Shown here: piece after piece, positions 35,016 through 44,239 of the stretch
Layout: each line of letters begins with the position of its first letter
Position numbering within the stretch: the stretch's first letter is position 1
NCBI GenBank assembly: GCA_903842345.1
Contig: CAIMLR010000007.1
Span: forward strand, 186,001-250,000
Direction of reading: 5' to 3'
Source: an uncultured Myxococcales bacterium
GTDB taxonomy: Bacteria; Myxococcota_A; UBA9042
DNA length: 64,000 bases
Notes under the pieces: model-generated
Database searches by the model: none
Told to the model about the DNA's origin: nothing
Seen by the model: only the letters and a program-made list of their open reading frames with translations
Position numbers and translations under genes: made by a program

Positions 35016-36281
35016 ATGGACCGTTTGCTGCTGTTGCTTGTGCTCATGACTCCCCTCGCCTGCGGGCGGCTGTCGACCCCTCCGCGGGCGGACGCTGATG
35101 CGCGCGACGGCGACGCGATCGCGCTGCCAGAAGCGCCGTCACCGGCCGATGCACCAACGCTGGGCGAGGCCGCCAAGGGTGCGCAGCTCTTCTTGAAATA
35201 CTGTTCGCTCTGTCACGGCAAGTTCGCTGAAGGGTATGCCGCCGACAACGCGCCGTCGCTTGTCTCACGCACGTTTCGCGAGACGGCGAGCACGGAGTTC
35301 CTGCGGACGTCGATTGCCCGCGGGCGGCCAGGTACCGCGATGGCGGCGTATGCCCAGGAAGTGGGCGGGCCGCTTTCCGCCAGCGATATCGACGCCATCA
35401 TCGGCTACACGCGCCGCGTCGCGCCGCCGCAGCCCGCGCCGCCGATGGTGACGCTGAACGAGACGAAGGCCAACCTGGGCGCGATCGGCCGCGGCCAGAA
35501 CGTCTACATGACCCAGTGCGCGTCCTGCCACGGTTGGTCGACCCAGCGCGGCTCGGCCGTGCACCTGTTCAATCCGCAGTTGCTGGCGTCCGCGAGCGAT
35601 GGCTTCCTGCGCTATGCGATCCAGAAGGGTCGGCCCGGCACCAAGATGGATCCGTGGACCGGCAAGCTGACCGAGGTGCAAATCGACGACACAATCGCGT
35701 ACCTGCGCTCCATGGCGCTGACCGTGCCGCCTTCGCCGCCGGTGCCGTGGCATGCGCCGCTGCCCGCGAATCCGTCGCCGACCGCCGCGCCAATGGCGGG
35801 TCTGGAAGCGGCGCCCGAGCTCACGGGACCGATTGTCATCAATCCCAACGGCAAGCAAGCCGACCTCAAGATGAAGGACGACCGGATCGTCCCGCTGGAA
35901 GAAGTCGCGAATGCGTTCAAGAACAAGCGGCGGATTGTCGTCGTGGACGCCCGCGCGCCGTCTGACTACTTGCGGCTGCACATCACCGGCGCGGTGTCCG
36001 TGCCGTACTATGATCCCAAGGAGTTGGACAAGATTCCCAACGACGGCACGTGGGTCATCGCCTACTGCGCGTGCCCGCATCACGCGTCGGGCGTCATCGT
36101 CGACGAGCTGCGCAAGCGCCACTTCAAGAACACCGCGGTGCTCGACGAGGGCATCTTCGCGTGGCAGCACGCCGGCCATCCGGTTGTCGAAGCGCCGCAG
36201 CAGCAGCCAACGCCGGCGCCGCCGCCCGCGCCGCCGCGGCAGATTGTGCCGCCGGTTCAGGTGTTGCTGCCGCCGCAGTAG
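35016..36281 (+). CDS. Dihaem cytochrome c-rhodanese fusion lipoprotein
   Basis: Predicted 421-residue lipoprotein (M-D-R-L-L-L-L-L-V-L-M-T-P-L-A-C). ATG 35016 is chosen for the lipobox, with GAGG upstream. Two cytochrome c domains carry C-S-L-C-H near residue 63 and C-A-S-C-H near 168, each with a distal R-G-R/K-G-R-P-G-T-x-M segment supplying the Met ligand. After a Pro-rich spacer, residues about 290-390 form a rhodanese domain (V-V-V-D-A-R-A-P-S-D-Y...I-T-G-A-V-S-V-P-Y) with the active-site Cys in A-Y-C-A-C-P-H-H near 350. The tail is Pro/Gln-rich. Electron transfer coupled to sulfur or persulfide chemistry at the periplasmic face is a reasonable guess only. It follows the radical SAM pair in the same direction. 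Confidence 0.88.
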   Translation: MDRLLLLLVLMTPLACGRLSTPPRADADARDGDAIALPEAPSPADAPTLGEAAKGAQLFLKYCSLCHGKFAEGYAADNAPSLVSRTFRETASTEFLRTSIARGRPGTAMAAYAQEVGGPLSASDIDAIIGYTRRVAPPQPAPPMVTLNETKANLGAIGRGQNVYMTQCASCHGWSTQRGSAVHLFNPQLLASASDGFLRYAIQKGRPGTKMDPWTGKLTEVQIDDTIAYLRSMALTVPPSPPVPWHAPLPANPSPTAAPMAGLEAAPELTGPIVINPNGKQADLKMKDDRIVPLEEVANAFKNKRRIVVVDARAPSDYLRLHITGAVSVPYYDPKELDKIPNDGTWVIAYCACPHHASGVIVDELRKRHFKNTAVLDEGIFAWQHAGHPVVEAPQQQPTPAPPPAPPRQIVPPVQVLLPPQ

Positions 36282-36320
36282 GCCGCGTCTTTCCGCTACT
36301 GCACGCTCCGCAAAAAGCTG

Positions 36321-36330
36321 TATACACTCG
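36321..36330 (+). promoter_or_regulatory. -10-like element before the Ser/Thr kinase gene
   Basis: TATACACTCG contains overlapping TATACA and TACACT hexamers about 40 bases before the kinase start. No clear -35 is present, so the promoter is only suggested. Confidence 0.3.
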
Positions 36331-36368
36331 GGCGCGCGGATCCTTGGCACCGCAGCGCGAGCGGCCCT

Positions 36369-38051
36369 TTGACTGAAGTCTACGGCAACCGGTATGAGGT
36401 GCTCGAGCGCGTCGGCGACGGCGGCATGGCGACCGTCTATCGCGGGCGGGACCGCGTCCTCAAACGCGACGTCGCCATCAAGGTCATGCACCCGCACCTC
36501 GGCAACAAGCCGGACGCTCGCGCGCGTTTCAACCGCGAAGCCCAGGCGATCGCCAAGCTGCACCACGGCAATATCGTCGATGTGTACGACTTCTCCGCGG
36601 GCGACGACAACGCCGCGTTTCTCGTCACCGAGTTTGTCCACGGCGAGACGCTGACAGACTTTACCAACGATCATGGGCCGTTCCTGCCGCAAGCCGCCGC
36701 GCTCGTGGGGCACGCGATTGCCGGCGCGCTCGGCCACGCGCACCACATGGGGCTCATCCACCGCGACATCAAGCCTGATAACCTGATGATTTCCCGCGAT
36801 GGCCAGCTCAAGCTCATGGACTTTGGCATCGCTCAGGCGATGGACATGGAGCAGATGACGACGACCGGCGCGATCGTCGGTTCGCCCGCGCACATGGCGC
36901 CGGAGCAGATTGAAGGCAGTCCGCTGGATGGCCGCTGCGACATCTTCGCGCTCGGGACCGTGCTGTATTTTCTGGTGACGCGGCGGCTCCCGTTTGTCGC
37001 GAGCAATCCGCAGGCGCTGTTCCGGCTGATCCTGGAGGGCGAGTTTGAGCTGCCGTCGCGCCACAATCCCGCGGTGGATCGGCACTTTGACGACATCATC
37101 GCGCAGTGCCTGGCGCGCTGGCCGGCGGATCGCTACGCGGACATGAACGCGGTCCAGGCGGCGCTCAGCAACTACCTGAAGACCTACCGGATGTCCGATG
37201 CGACGGGCTTGCTGACGCGGTTCCTCAAAGCGCCGGAAGTGTTCCAGTTTGACCTGAAGCCAACCGTCGTGCAGATCCTGACCGCGGAAGGCCAAAAGCA
37301 GGCGACGGCGGGCAAGCTGGCGATGGCGATCGACACGCTGAACCGCGCGCTGGCGATTGACCCGGACGCGGAGGAGCCGCGCAAGGCGCTGCAGGAATGG
37401 ACGACGCGGGCGCGGCGCATGCGCAAGCTCAAGCGCGGGGGCATGGTCGCGGGCGTGGTGACGGGCGCGCTGGTGGCGCTTGCCGGGCTGTGGTTTGTGA
37501 CGCACCTGCCCGATGAGCCGCCGCCCGCCGCTGAACCCAAGCCGCTGCCGGCGGAAGGCGCGCTCCTGAATCTGCCCAATGGCCCGGCGCAGATCCGCAG
37601 CAAGCCGGAGATGCCGCCGATTCCGCCGCCGGCGCCGATCACGGTCGCTTCAGCGGAGACGCCGGAGGCCAAGCCGCACGAAACGACGGAGCCGGTCCGC
37701 AAACATGTGCCGGGGCTGCGCATGCCGCGGGTGACCGAGCCGGAGCCCAAGGTGACGCCGGTCGTGACGCCGCCGCAGGAAGCCAAGGTGCAGTTCGAGT
37801 GGAAGATCGGCGCCATTCCCGCCAACTCGACGCTCTACCTGGACAACCAGACCGCGGCGATTGGCGAAGGCTTTGCCAAAGTTATGCTGGACGCGGGTTC
37901 CCGCCACGTGGTGCGCTGCGAGCCGGGGCCCAAGTGCGAGGGCTGCAAGACGACGACCGTGCGGTTCAGCGTGCCGGAGCATCCGACGCCGGGCAAGATG
38001 ACCAAGTGCGACGTGCGGCCCGGCGAAGCGCTCAGGCCGGAGACGCCGTAG
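36369..38051 (+). CDS. Hanks-type serine/threonine protein kinase, membrane-anchored
   Basis: Predicted 560-residue kinase. Kinase domain about residues 8-265: glycine loop V-G-D-G-G-M-A-T-V, ATP lysine in D-V-A-I-K-V-M, catalytic H-R-D-I-K-P-D-N, D-F-G, and A-P-E-Q. A TPR-like helical stretch follows (A-I-D-T-L-N-R-A-L-A-I-D-P-D-A-E-E), then one membrane helix near residues 358-380 and a Pro-rich extracytoplasmic region ending in a Cys-containing beta domain (C-E-P-G-P-K-C-E-G-C-K). This is the layout of PknB-type sensor kinases common in Myxococcota. The start appears to be TTG 36369; no better upstream start exists in frame. Its stop faces the end of the next gene two bases away. Confidence 0.9.
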   Translation: MTEVYGNRYEVLERVGDGGMATVYRGRDRVLKRDVAIKVMHPHLGNKPDARARFNREAQAIAKLHHGNIVDVYDFSAGDDNAAFLVTEFVHGETLTDFTNDHGPFLPQAAALVGHAIAGALGHAHHMGLIHRDIKPDNLMISRDGQLKLMDFGIAQAMDMEQMTTTGAIVGSPAHMAPEQIEGSPLDGRCDIFALGTVLYFLVTRRLPFVASNPQALFRLILEGEFELPSRHNPAVDRHFDDIIAQCLARWPADRYADMNAVQAALSNYLKTYRMSDATGLLTRFLKAPEVFQFDLKPTVVQILTAEGQKQATAGKLAMAIDTLNRALAIDPDAEEPRKALQEWTTRARRMRKLKRGGMVAGVVTGALVALAGLWFVTHLPDEPPPAAEPKPLPAEGALLNLPNGPAQIRSKPEMPPIPPPAPITVASAETPEAKPHETTEPVRKHVPGLRMPRVTEPEPKVTPVVTPPQEAKVQFEWKIGAIPANSTLYLDNQTAAIGEGFAKVMLDAGSRHVVRCEPGPKCEGCKTTTVRFSVPEHPTPGKMTKCDVRPGEALRPETP

Positions 38052-38053
38052 GA

Positions 38054-41000
38054 TCAGGGGTCGTAGAAGAGTTCGACGAACTCGTACACCAAGTTGCCAG
38101 TGCCGGAGGCATCGCTGAACTCGCTGATGTAGAGGCCTTTGGCGCTGCCGGCCGTCTGGCCGCTGCCGGGTGTGGCCAGCGTGTCCGCCTTGACCGTCCA
38201 GGACCCCGCCGTGCCGGCTGCGCCCGTGGGATTGCTGCGCTGGATCGACTGCGCAGCCGAACTCGCAGCCATCGCGATCGTCGGCCCCTCTACGGTTGTG
38301 TTGTCCGCCTTCTTGAGCGTGTAGGTCTCATCGCCATTGATTTCCGGAAAACCGGCCGTGGAGCTGCCGAGGTTCGGCGTCGACTGCACATAGGTGACGT
38401 TCGCGCCCAAAGTGATGCCAAAATGCGTACTGAACTCAGCGAGTGTCGCACCCCGGGCGACCACGAAGTAACTGCCCGGCTGCAGCACCGTATTCGCGGG
38501 AATCGTGTAGGTAATGGAAGAGTTCGCCTGCACGATCTTCCAACCGCTGATGTCCAACGCCGCCGCTTTGCACACGCCGGTCTGGCAGGTCTTGCCGCCG
38601 CCGCAGGTCGTGCCATCCGCGACGTTGACGTGGCCACAGCCCGTCACGCCGTCGCAGCTGTCCGTCGTGCACGCGTTGCTGTCGTCGCAGCTGATGGGCG
38701 TGTAGACGCAGCCGCTGGTGGCGTTGCAGCTGTCCGTCGTGCATACCGTGCTGTCGTTGCAGACCGTCGTGTTGCTGACGGTGCAGCTCTTGTTGGCGCA
38801 GCTCTCCGTCGTGCAGACGCTGCCGTCCGTGCACGTCCCGCTGTTGGCCAGATGGACGCAGCCCGCGGGGGTCGGGCAGCTGTCGTCGCTGCACACGTTG
38901 CCGTCGTCGCAGTTTGTCGCGGTGCCGCCCGTGCACGTTTCCGCGAGGCTGCACGCTTCGCCGGTCGTGCAGGCGTTGCCGTCGTCGCATGCCCCAACAA
39001 AGCCGACGTGCTGGCAGCCCAGCGTCGCGTCGCAGCTGTCCGTTGTGCACGGGTTGTTGTCGTTGCAGTCCTTGTTGGCGCTCGGCGTGCAGACGCCGCT
39101 CTTGCAGGCATCGCCAATCGTGCACAGCTTGCCGTCGTCGCACGTCGCGCCGTCGCCCACGGCTGGATACGCACAGCCGGTCGCCTTCACGCACGTGTCG
39201 GTCGTGCAGGCGTTGCCGTCCACGCAGATCGCCGCGCTGCCGCTGACGCATGCCTTGTTGGCGCACGCGTCGCCCACCGTGCACGCGTCGCCGTCGCTGC
39301 AGGCGATGCTGTTGGCGGGGTTGCTGCAGCCGGTCTGGAAGTCGCACACGTCGTCCGTGCACGCGTTGTTGTCGGTGCAGACCGCCGCGCTCGCGCAGCA
39401 CGTCGTCAGGTCGTGCTTGCAGCCCGTGGTCTTGTCGCACGTGTCCACGCTGCACGTCCGGCTGTCATCGCAGCCCAGCGCCGTGCCCGGTTTGCACGCG
39501 CCGTCCTGGCACACGTCGCTCACCGTGCACGCGTCCTTGTCGTCGCACGGCAGGGCGTTGGCGCCGTGCTTGCAGCCCGTCGTCTTGTCGCAGCTGTCCG
39601 TTGTGCACAGGTTCGCGTCATCGCAGTTCGTCGCGCCGCCCGCGCCGCAGCTGCCGTTCTTGCACGTGTCGCCGGTTGTGCACGCGTCGCCGTCCTGACA
39701 CGCCGCGGTGTTGTTGGCGTGCTGGCAGCCCAGCTGGAAGTTGCAGGTGTCGTCCGTGCACGGGTTGCCGTCGTCGCACTCCGCGTTGGCGGCGCAGCAT
39801 GCGGTCAGGTCGTGCTTGCAGCCCGTCGCCTTCTCGCAGGAATCCACGCTGCACGTCCGCGCGTCGTCGCAGTTCTTGTTCGCCCCGCCGATGCAGTTGC
39901 CGCCGCCGCACGCGTCATTGAGCGTGCACTCGTTGCCGTCCGTGCAGCCCGCGGCGTTGGCCGTGTGCTTGCAGCCGGTGGCAGGGTCGCAGCTGTCATC
40001 GGTGCACGGGTTCAAGTCGTCGCAGCTGAGCTTGCCGCCCGCCTGGCACGCCTTGTTCTGGCAGAAATCGCCGGCGGTGCAGGTGCTGCCGTCCTCGCAG
40101 GTCGCGCTGTTGGCGAGGAACACGCAGCCGGCGCCCGCCGCGCAGCCGTCATTGGTGCACGGATTGTTGTCATTGCAGACTTTTTCATTGCTGCCGACGC
40201 ACTTGCCGCCGCTGCAGGAGTCCGTGAGCGTGCACAAGCTGCCGTCGTTGCACGCCTCGCCGTCCAGGTTGGTCGTGGTGCAGCCGACGCTCGGATCGCA
40301 GCTGTCCAACGTGCAAACCAGGCCGTCGTCGCACGTGACTTTGTCGCTGGGCGTGCAAAAGCCGCCGGCGCACTGGTCGCCAATGGTGCACGCGTTGCCG
40401 TCGTCGCAGGTGTCGCCGGTCAAGCCGTCGTGGCCGCAGCCCACCGCGGGATCGCAGCTGTCCACGGTGCAGGCGTTGCCGTCGTTGCAGTTGCTCACGG
40501 TGCCAAGGCACGCGCCCGCCGCGCACGCGGTGTTGTCGGTGCAGAAGTCGCCGTCGTCGCACGGCGTGCCGTCGATGGCCAACGTGACGGTGCAGTCGCC
40601 CGCGAGGCAGACGCCGCTGCCGCAGAGCGTGGTGAGCTTGGCGCAGTCGCTGTCCAGCGTGCAGTTGGGCACGTAGGTGTCGATCGCGGTATCAACGGTC
40701 GCGGTCACGTCTTCCGCATCCGCGACGTCGTCCGCGGCGTCCGATCCGACGTCTGCGCCATCCAGGACGTCGTCCGTGGCATCAAAGACGTCGTCTGCGA
40801 CCTCAAAGACGTCGTCTTTTGCATCCAAGACGTCGTCTGCGGCATCCAGGACGTCGTCTTTTGCATCGCTGACGTCGTCCGCGGCGTCCGTTCCCGGCGC
40901 ATCGGGCGTATCAGGCGTCACGTCAGGCTGCAGATCGGGGGCAATATCCGGTTGGACGTCCGGCGCGGCGTCAGAACCGCCATCCGGCGGCGTCGCGACG

Positions 41001-41152
41001 TCGTTGCCCGAAACATCGCCCGCGCCATCGGCGAGCGTCGCGTCCGTGCCGCCAGTGGCGACGTCGGTCGGGTCAGTGCCGGTGCCACCCTTGGTGCCGC
41101 CACAGGCGAGCGCGAGACAGAGCGAAGCGAAGAGGAGGTGACGTGCGAACAT
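38054..41152 (-). CDS. Large Cys-rich CDDGN-repeat lipoprotein with acidic heptad linker and lamin-tail-like C-terminus
   Basis: Predicted 1,032-residue lipoprotein (M-F-A-R-H...L-A-L-A-C). After the lipobox, Asp/Pro-rich sequence leads into eight consecutive acidic heptads of type D-D-V-x-D-A-x (residues about 92-147, one degenerate). Residues about 160-840 are back-to-back Cys-rich modules of two alternating kinds, C-D-D-G-N-x-C-T-x-G-D-x-C and C-D-D-x-x-x-C-T-x-D-S-C-D-x-x-x-G-C, presumably all disulfide-bonded outside the cell. The last about 150 residues (D-I-S-G-W-K-I-V...Y-F-V-V-A-R-G...E-F-V-E-L-F-Y) resemble a lamin-tail domain. Such proteins are common in Myxococcota surfaces; function is unknown. 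It is downstream of the similar gene at 41177 on the same strand. Confidence 0.82.
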   Translation of the reverse strand: MFARHLLFASLCLALACGGTKGGTGTDPTDVATGGTDATLADGAGDVSGNDVATPPDGGSDAAPDVQPDIAPDLQPDVTPDTPDAPGTDAADDVSDAKDDVLDAADDVLDAKDDVFEVADDVFDATDDVLDGADVGSDAADDVADAEDVTATVDTAIDTYVPNCTLDSDCAKLTTLCGSGVCLAGDCTVTLAIDGTPCDDGDFCTDNTACAAGACLGTVSNCNDGNACTVDSCDPAVGCGHDGLTGDTCDDGNACTIGDQCAGGFCTPSDKVTCDDGLVCTLDSCDPSVGCTTTNLDGEACNDGSLCTLTDSCSGGKCVGSNEKVCNDNNPCTNDGCAAGAGCVFLANSATCEDGSTCTAGDFCQNKACQAGGKLSCDDLNPCTDDSCDPATGCKHTANAAGCTDGNECTLNDACGGGNCIGGANKNCDDARTCSVDSCEKATGCKHDLTACCAANAECDDGNPCTDDTCNFQLGCQHANNTAACQDGDACTTGDTCKNGSCGAGGATNCDDANLCTTDSCDKTTGCKHGANALPCDDKDACTVSDVCQDGACKPGTALGCDDSRTCSVDTCDKTTGCKHDLTTCCASAAVCTDNNACTDDVCDFQTGCSNPANSIACSDGDACTVGDACANKACVSGSAAICVDGNACTTDTCVKATGCAYPAVGDGATCDDGKLCTIGDACKSGVCTPSANKDCNDNNPCTTDSCDATLGCQHVGFVGACDDGNACTTGEACSLAETCTGGTATNCDDGNVCSDDSCPTPAGCVHLANSGTCTDGSVCTTESCANKSCTVSNTTVCNDSTVCTTDSCNATSGCVYTPISCDDSNACTTDSCDGVTGCGHVNVADGTTCGGGKTCQTGVCKAAALDISGWKIVQANSSITYTIPANTVLQPGSYFVVARGATLAEFSTHFGITLGANVTYVQSTPNLGSSTAGFPEINGDETYTLKKADNTTVEGPTIAMAASSAAQSIQRSNPTGAAGTAGSWTVKADTLATPGSGQTAGSAKGLYISEFSDASGTGNLVYEFVELFYDP
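40724..40879 (-). repeat. 21-bp tandem repeat encoding acidic heptads
   Basis: On the plus strand GACGTCGTC recurs every 21 bases (40766, 40787, 40808, 40829, 40850, 40871, with one further copy 42 bases before the first). It encodes the Asp-Asp-Val heptads of the linker in the Cys-rich lipoprotein. Such a short tandem array can change copy number by slippage. Confidence 0.75.
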
Positions 41153-41176
41153 GCGGGGCCTCGGAGGGGCGGAGAA

Positions 41177-44100
41177 TTAGGGACAGTCCGGCGCCGCTTT
41201 AGGCGTCGCGAAGTTGGTCGGATCGCCAGGGATCGGCGTCTGCCCTTGGCACCACTTCGTGCTCGAGATGGCTGCGGACCCGGTGGCGAATGCCGTTGGG
41301 TAGTAGGACATCTTGAGTTGCCAGCTGTAACCGGAGGGCGCAGAAGTGTAGTTCGCCTTCGCAATCATTGTCTTCGATGAGCACTGACCGTCGGTGCTGA
41401 TGCAGAGCCCGTCCGGGTTGCTGTTGCCCATTTCAAGTCCAGTGATGTCATAGCTGGCATCTGCGACAACAGTACCGATCTTGGCTTGCCCGGCGATGAG
41501 CCCATACTGGCCTGGCATGAGCACCCAGTTGCCGCTGGAAGTCTTGTACGACGCAAAGTAGGCGCTGTTCAAATCACCGACCAGCAGGCCTTCCAACAGC
41601 AGCGGTTGCTGCGTCGGATTGTACACCTCAATCCACTCGGCTTGCGCACCGTTCTTCGGCGCGGCCATCAGTTCAGTGATGAGCAGCTGCCCGACTTTCG
41701 GCCACACCGCCTTGTCGTACTGACACGTCGACGAACAGCCATCGCCATCGATCAAGTTGCCGTCGTCGCACGCCTCGCCGGCCTCGACGATGTTGTTGCC
41801 GCACTTCACACAGTTCAGCGAAAAGCACGTGTAGCCCGTGGCGCCGCACGCGGTGCCGTCGGTCATGTTGCTGTGGCTGCAGCCCTTGACGGGATCGCAG
41901 ACGTCCGCCGTGCACGCGATGCCGTCGTCGCAGCTTGCCGCCGCGCCGCCCGCGCATTGCCCCGTGGCGGTGCACTTGTCGGCAACTGTGCACGCATTGC
42001 CGTCGTCGCATGCCACCGTCGTCGGCGCCGGATCAAACACGCAGACACCTGTCGCGTGGTTGCAGGAATCGGTGGTGCAATCCAAGCCGTCGTCGCACAC
42101 CTTCGTCGGTCCGACCAGGCAGATCTTGCCCGAGCAGGTGTCGTTTTGCGTGCACGCGTTGCCGTCGTTGTCGCACGGGCTGACGTTGGCGGTGTTGACG
42201 CAGCCGAGCGTGCTGTCGCACGCGTCGTCGGTGCAAAGGTTGTTGTCATTGCAGTTCTTGACCGCGCCGGCCACGCAGGCGCCGGCCACGCAGGCGTCGT
42301 TCGACGTGCAAACGGAGCCGTCCGCGTCACACGACTTGCCGTCGGGCACATTCAACGCCGCGCACGTGCCGCTCTGCGGATCGCACGTCGTCTGGCTGCA
42401 CGGACCGTCGCCCAGCGTGTTGCACGTCACGATTGTCGCCGGATTGACCTTGCACTGGTTGCTCACGCCGGATTTGTCGCAGAACAGCGTGCCGTTGCAG
42501 AGGTTGCCGTCTTCGCTGGTGGCGCAGTCGCTATCCTGCTGGCAGCTGCACGTGTTGGTGCCGGACTTGCACACCTTGCCAGCGCACGTGTCGCCGATGG
42601 TGCACGCGTTGCCGTCATTGCAGCCCAGCGTGTTGGCCGTGTAGATGCAGCCGGCGATCTTGTCGCACGTGTCCGTTGTGCACGGATTGCCGTCGCCGCA
42701 CTCGGTCGCGACGTTGATGGGCGTGCCGTTGCACTTCTTGGCGGCGCAGACGTCGTCGGTCGTGCACGCGTTGTTGTCGTCGCATGGCGTGTTGGCGGCG
42801 TCGTGCTTGCACTGCGCGATGGGATCGCAGGTGTCCAGCGTGCACGGGTTCTTGTCGTCGCAGTCAACCGGCTTGCCGGCGCAGCTGCCCGCGGTGCAAA
42901 TGTCACCCGCCGTGCACAGCGTGCCGTCCGAACAGCTGGTGCCGTTGGCAGTGGCGGCTGATTCACACTTGCCGTTGGCGTCATTGCACGACCAGGACTT
43001 GCAGGAGTCGCCATCCGGGCACGTCTTGCTGGCGCCCGGGAGGCACGCACCGCCCTTGCACGCATCGCCGACGGTGCACGCGGAGCCGTCGGAGCACGGC
43101 AAGCCGTCATCGTTGGTCTTGCTGCAGCCGAGGATCGGGTCGCACGCGTCGGTCGTGCACGGGTTGCCGTCGTCACACGATTTCAGCGCGCCAATGACGC
43201 ACTTGCCCGCGACACACGCGTCGCCGACGGTGCAGTTGTTGCCGTCCGCGTCACACGAGCCCGGCGAGTCGCTGTGGCCGCACGTTTGCGCCTTGCCGTC
43301 GCAGGTGTCCATCGTGCACGGGTTCTTGTCGTCGCACGTGCCTTCGTCGACGAGGCCGTCGCAGTCATCGTCCTGGCCGTTGCACGTCTCCGTCTGGATG
43401 CTGGCGTTGCAGGTCGAGAGGCCGTCAGGACCGCACGCGCGCACGCCTTTGCACTGGCCCACAATGCCGCCGTTGGCGTCCTTGGCTTCAGCGAAACACG
43501 ACGTGGAGAGCTGATCGGCGATGGCCGACGCGCTGCACGTGCACGACGCGCCCGCGGCCGGCAAGCACTGTTGGACGCTGTTGCCTTCCACGCTCGTGCC
43601 GCTGCTGCACACGTAACCGCCGGGGCAGTCGGTGTCGGCCTTGCACGCGGTGCCGCAGAAGCGCCCGTCCTTGCCCAAATCCACGCACGCCGCGCCTTGC
43701 AAGCCGACCGCGCCGCACTGCGCTGAATTCACGCACGGATCGCAAAGGTGCGGGGATTTGTCGACGCACACGGGTTGAATGTCGCCGCCGGGGCCAGACA
43801 CGCCGACGCACTTGAAGCCTTCCGGGCACGCATCGATGCACGGCTTGGCGCAGAGCGAGCCCTTGGCGGTGGGGAGGCAAATCGGCAGATCGCAGGTGCT
43901 GTTGTCCTGGCACGGGCAGCCAGGCGCGCCGGGCTCAGCCACACACGCGGCACCCTGGGCGTCAGCATCGCTGCCCGCCGCGTCGTCGGTACCCGCGACA
44001 TCAGCGTCATTGGCGGCGGTCACATCGGCGGCGTCCGTCGCGGCGGCATCGCCATCGTCCTGCGCGTCGGTCTTGCCGTTGCTGACGTCCTTGGCGTCCT

Positions 44101-44239
44101 TGCCGGCATCGGCGGCAGAATCGCCGACGGCATCAACCCCAGCGCCATCACCGGCGGGCGCGACGGTGCCGCACGCGACAAGCAGCGCAAGCAACGCCAG
44201 CACCAGACATCGGGCTTGCCCCATCGATAGCCGCTGCAT
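41177..44239 (-). CDS. Large Cys-rich CDDGN-repeat lipoprotein with myxobacterial GDGCSSTC repeat and lamin-tail domain
   Basis: Predicted 1,020-residue lipoprotein (lipobox L-V-A-C). ATG 44239 is preceded by GGGGG; the in-frame ATG 44224 is an alternative. An Asp/Ala-rich linker is followed by a short Cys-rich region (C-P-C-Q-D-N-S-T-C-D, C-P-E-G-F-K-C) and then about 20 C-D-D-G-N-x-C-T modules, including one E-D-G-N-L-C-N-G-T-L-F-C-D module also found six times in the giant protein at 51422. Near residue 850 is G-N-N-I-V-E-A-G-E-A-C-D-D-G-N...G-D-G-C-S-S-T-C, the DUF4215-type repeat. The end (L-L-I-T-E-L-M-A-A-P...W-I-E-V-Y-N-P) is a lamin-tail domain. Function unknown; extracellular. Confidence 0.84.
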   Translation of the reverse strand: MQRLSMGQARCLVLALLALLVACGTVAPAGDGAGVDAVGDSAADAGKDAKDVSNGKTDAQDDGDAAATDAADVTAANDADVAGTDDAAGSDADAQGAACVAEPGAPGCPCQDNSTCDLPICLPTAKGSLCAKPCIDACPEGFKCVGVSGPGGDIQPVCVDKSPHLCDPCVNSAQCGAVGLQGAACVDLGKDGRFCGTACKADTDCPGGYVCSSGTSVEGNSVQQCLPAAGASCTCSASAIADQLSTSCFAEAKDANGGIVGQCKGVRACGPDGLSTCNASIQTETCNGQDDDCDGLVDEGTCDDKNPCTMDTCDGKAQTCGHSDSPGSCDADGNNCTVGDACVAGKCVIGALKSCDDGNPCTTDACDPILGCSKTNDDGLPCSDGSACTVGDACKGGACLPGASKTCPDGDSCKSWSCNDANGKCESAATANGTSCSDGTLCTAGDICTAGSCAGKPVDCDDKNPCTLDTCDPIAQCKHDAANTPCDDNNACTTDDVCAAKKCNGTPINVATECGDGNPCTTDTCDKIAGCIYTANTLGCNDGNACTIGDTCAGKVCKSGTNTCSCQQDSDCATSEDGNLCNGTLFCDKSGVSNQCKVNPATIVTCNTLGDGPCSQTTCDPQSGTCAALNVPDGKSCDADGSVCTSNDACVAGACVAGAVKNCNDNNLCTDDACDSTLGCVNTANVSPCDNDGNACTQNDTCSGKICLVGPTKVCDDGLDCTTDSCNHATGVCVFDPAPTTVACDDGNACTVADKCTATGQCAGGAAASCDDGIACTADVCDPVKGCSHSNMTDGTACGATGYTCFSLNCVKCGNNIVEAGEACDDGNLIDGDGCSSTCQYDKAVWPKVGQLLITELMAAPKNGAQAEWIEVYNPTQQPLLLEGLLVGDLNSAYFASYKTSSGNWVLMPGQYGLIAGQAKIGTVVADASYDITGLEMGNSNPDGLCISTDGQCSSKTMIAKANYTSAPSGYSWQLKMSYYPTAFATGSAAISSTKWCQGQTPIPGDPTNFATPKAAPDCP

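Noticed and set aside
38600-40650. Regularly spaced repeats that look CRISPR-like at first sight
   Set aside because: They are the coding repeats for CDDGN modules; spacing varies, spacers are coding and related to each other, and no cas genes are present.
37799-41380. A 1,193-residue plus-strand open frame across the kinase end and the Cys-rich lipoprotein
   Set aside because: It crosses from an alternative frame of the kinase into the antisense of a well-supported lipoprotein gene; composition is repetitive and no family is recognised.
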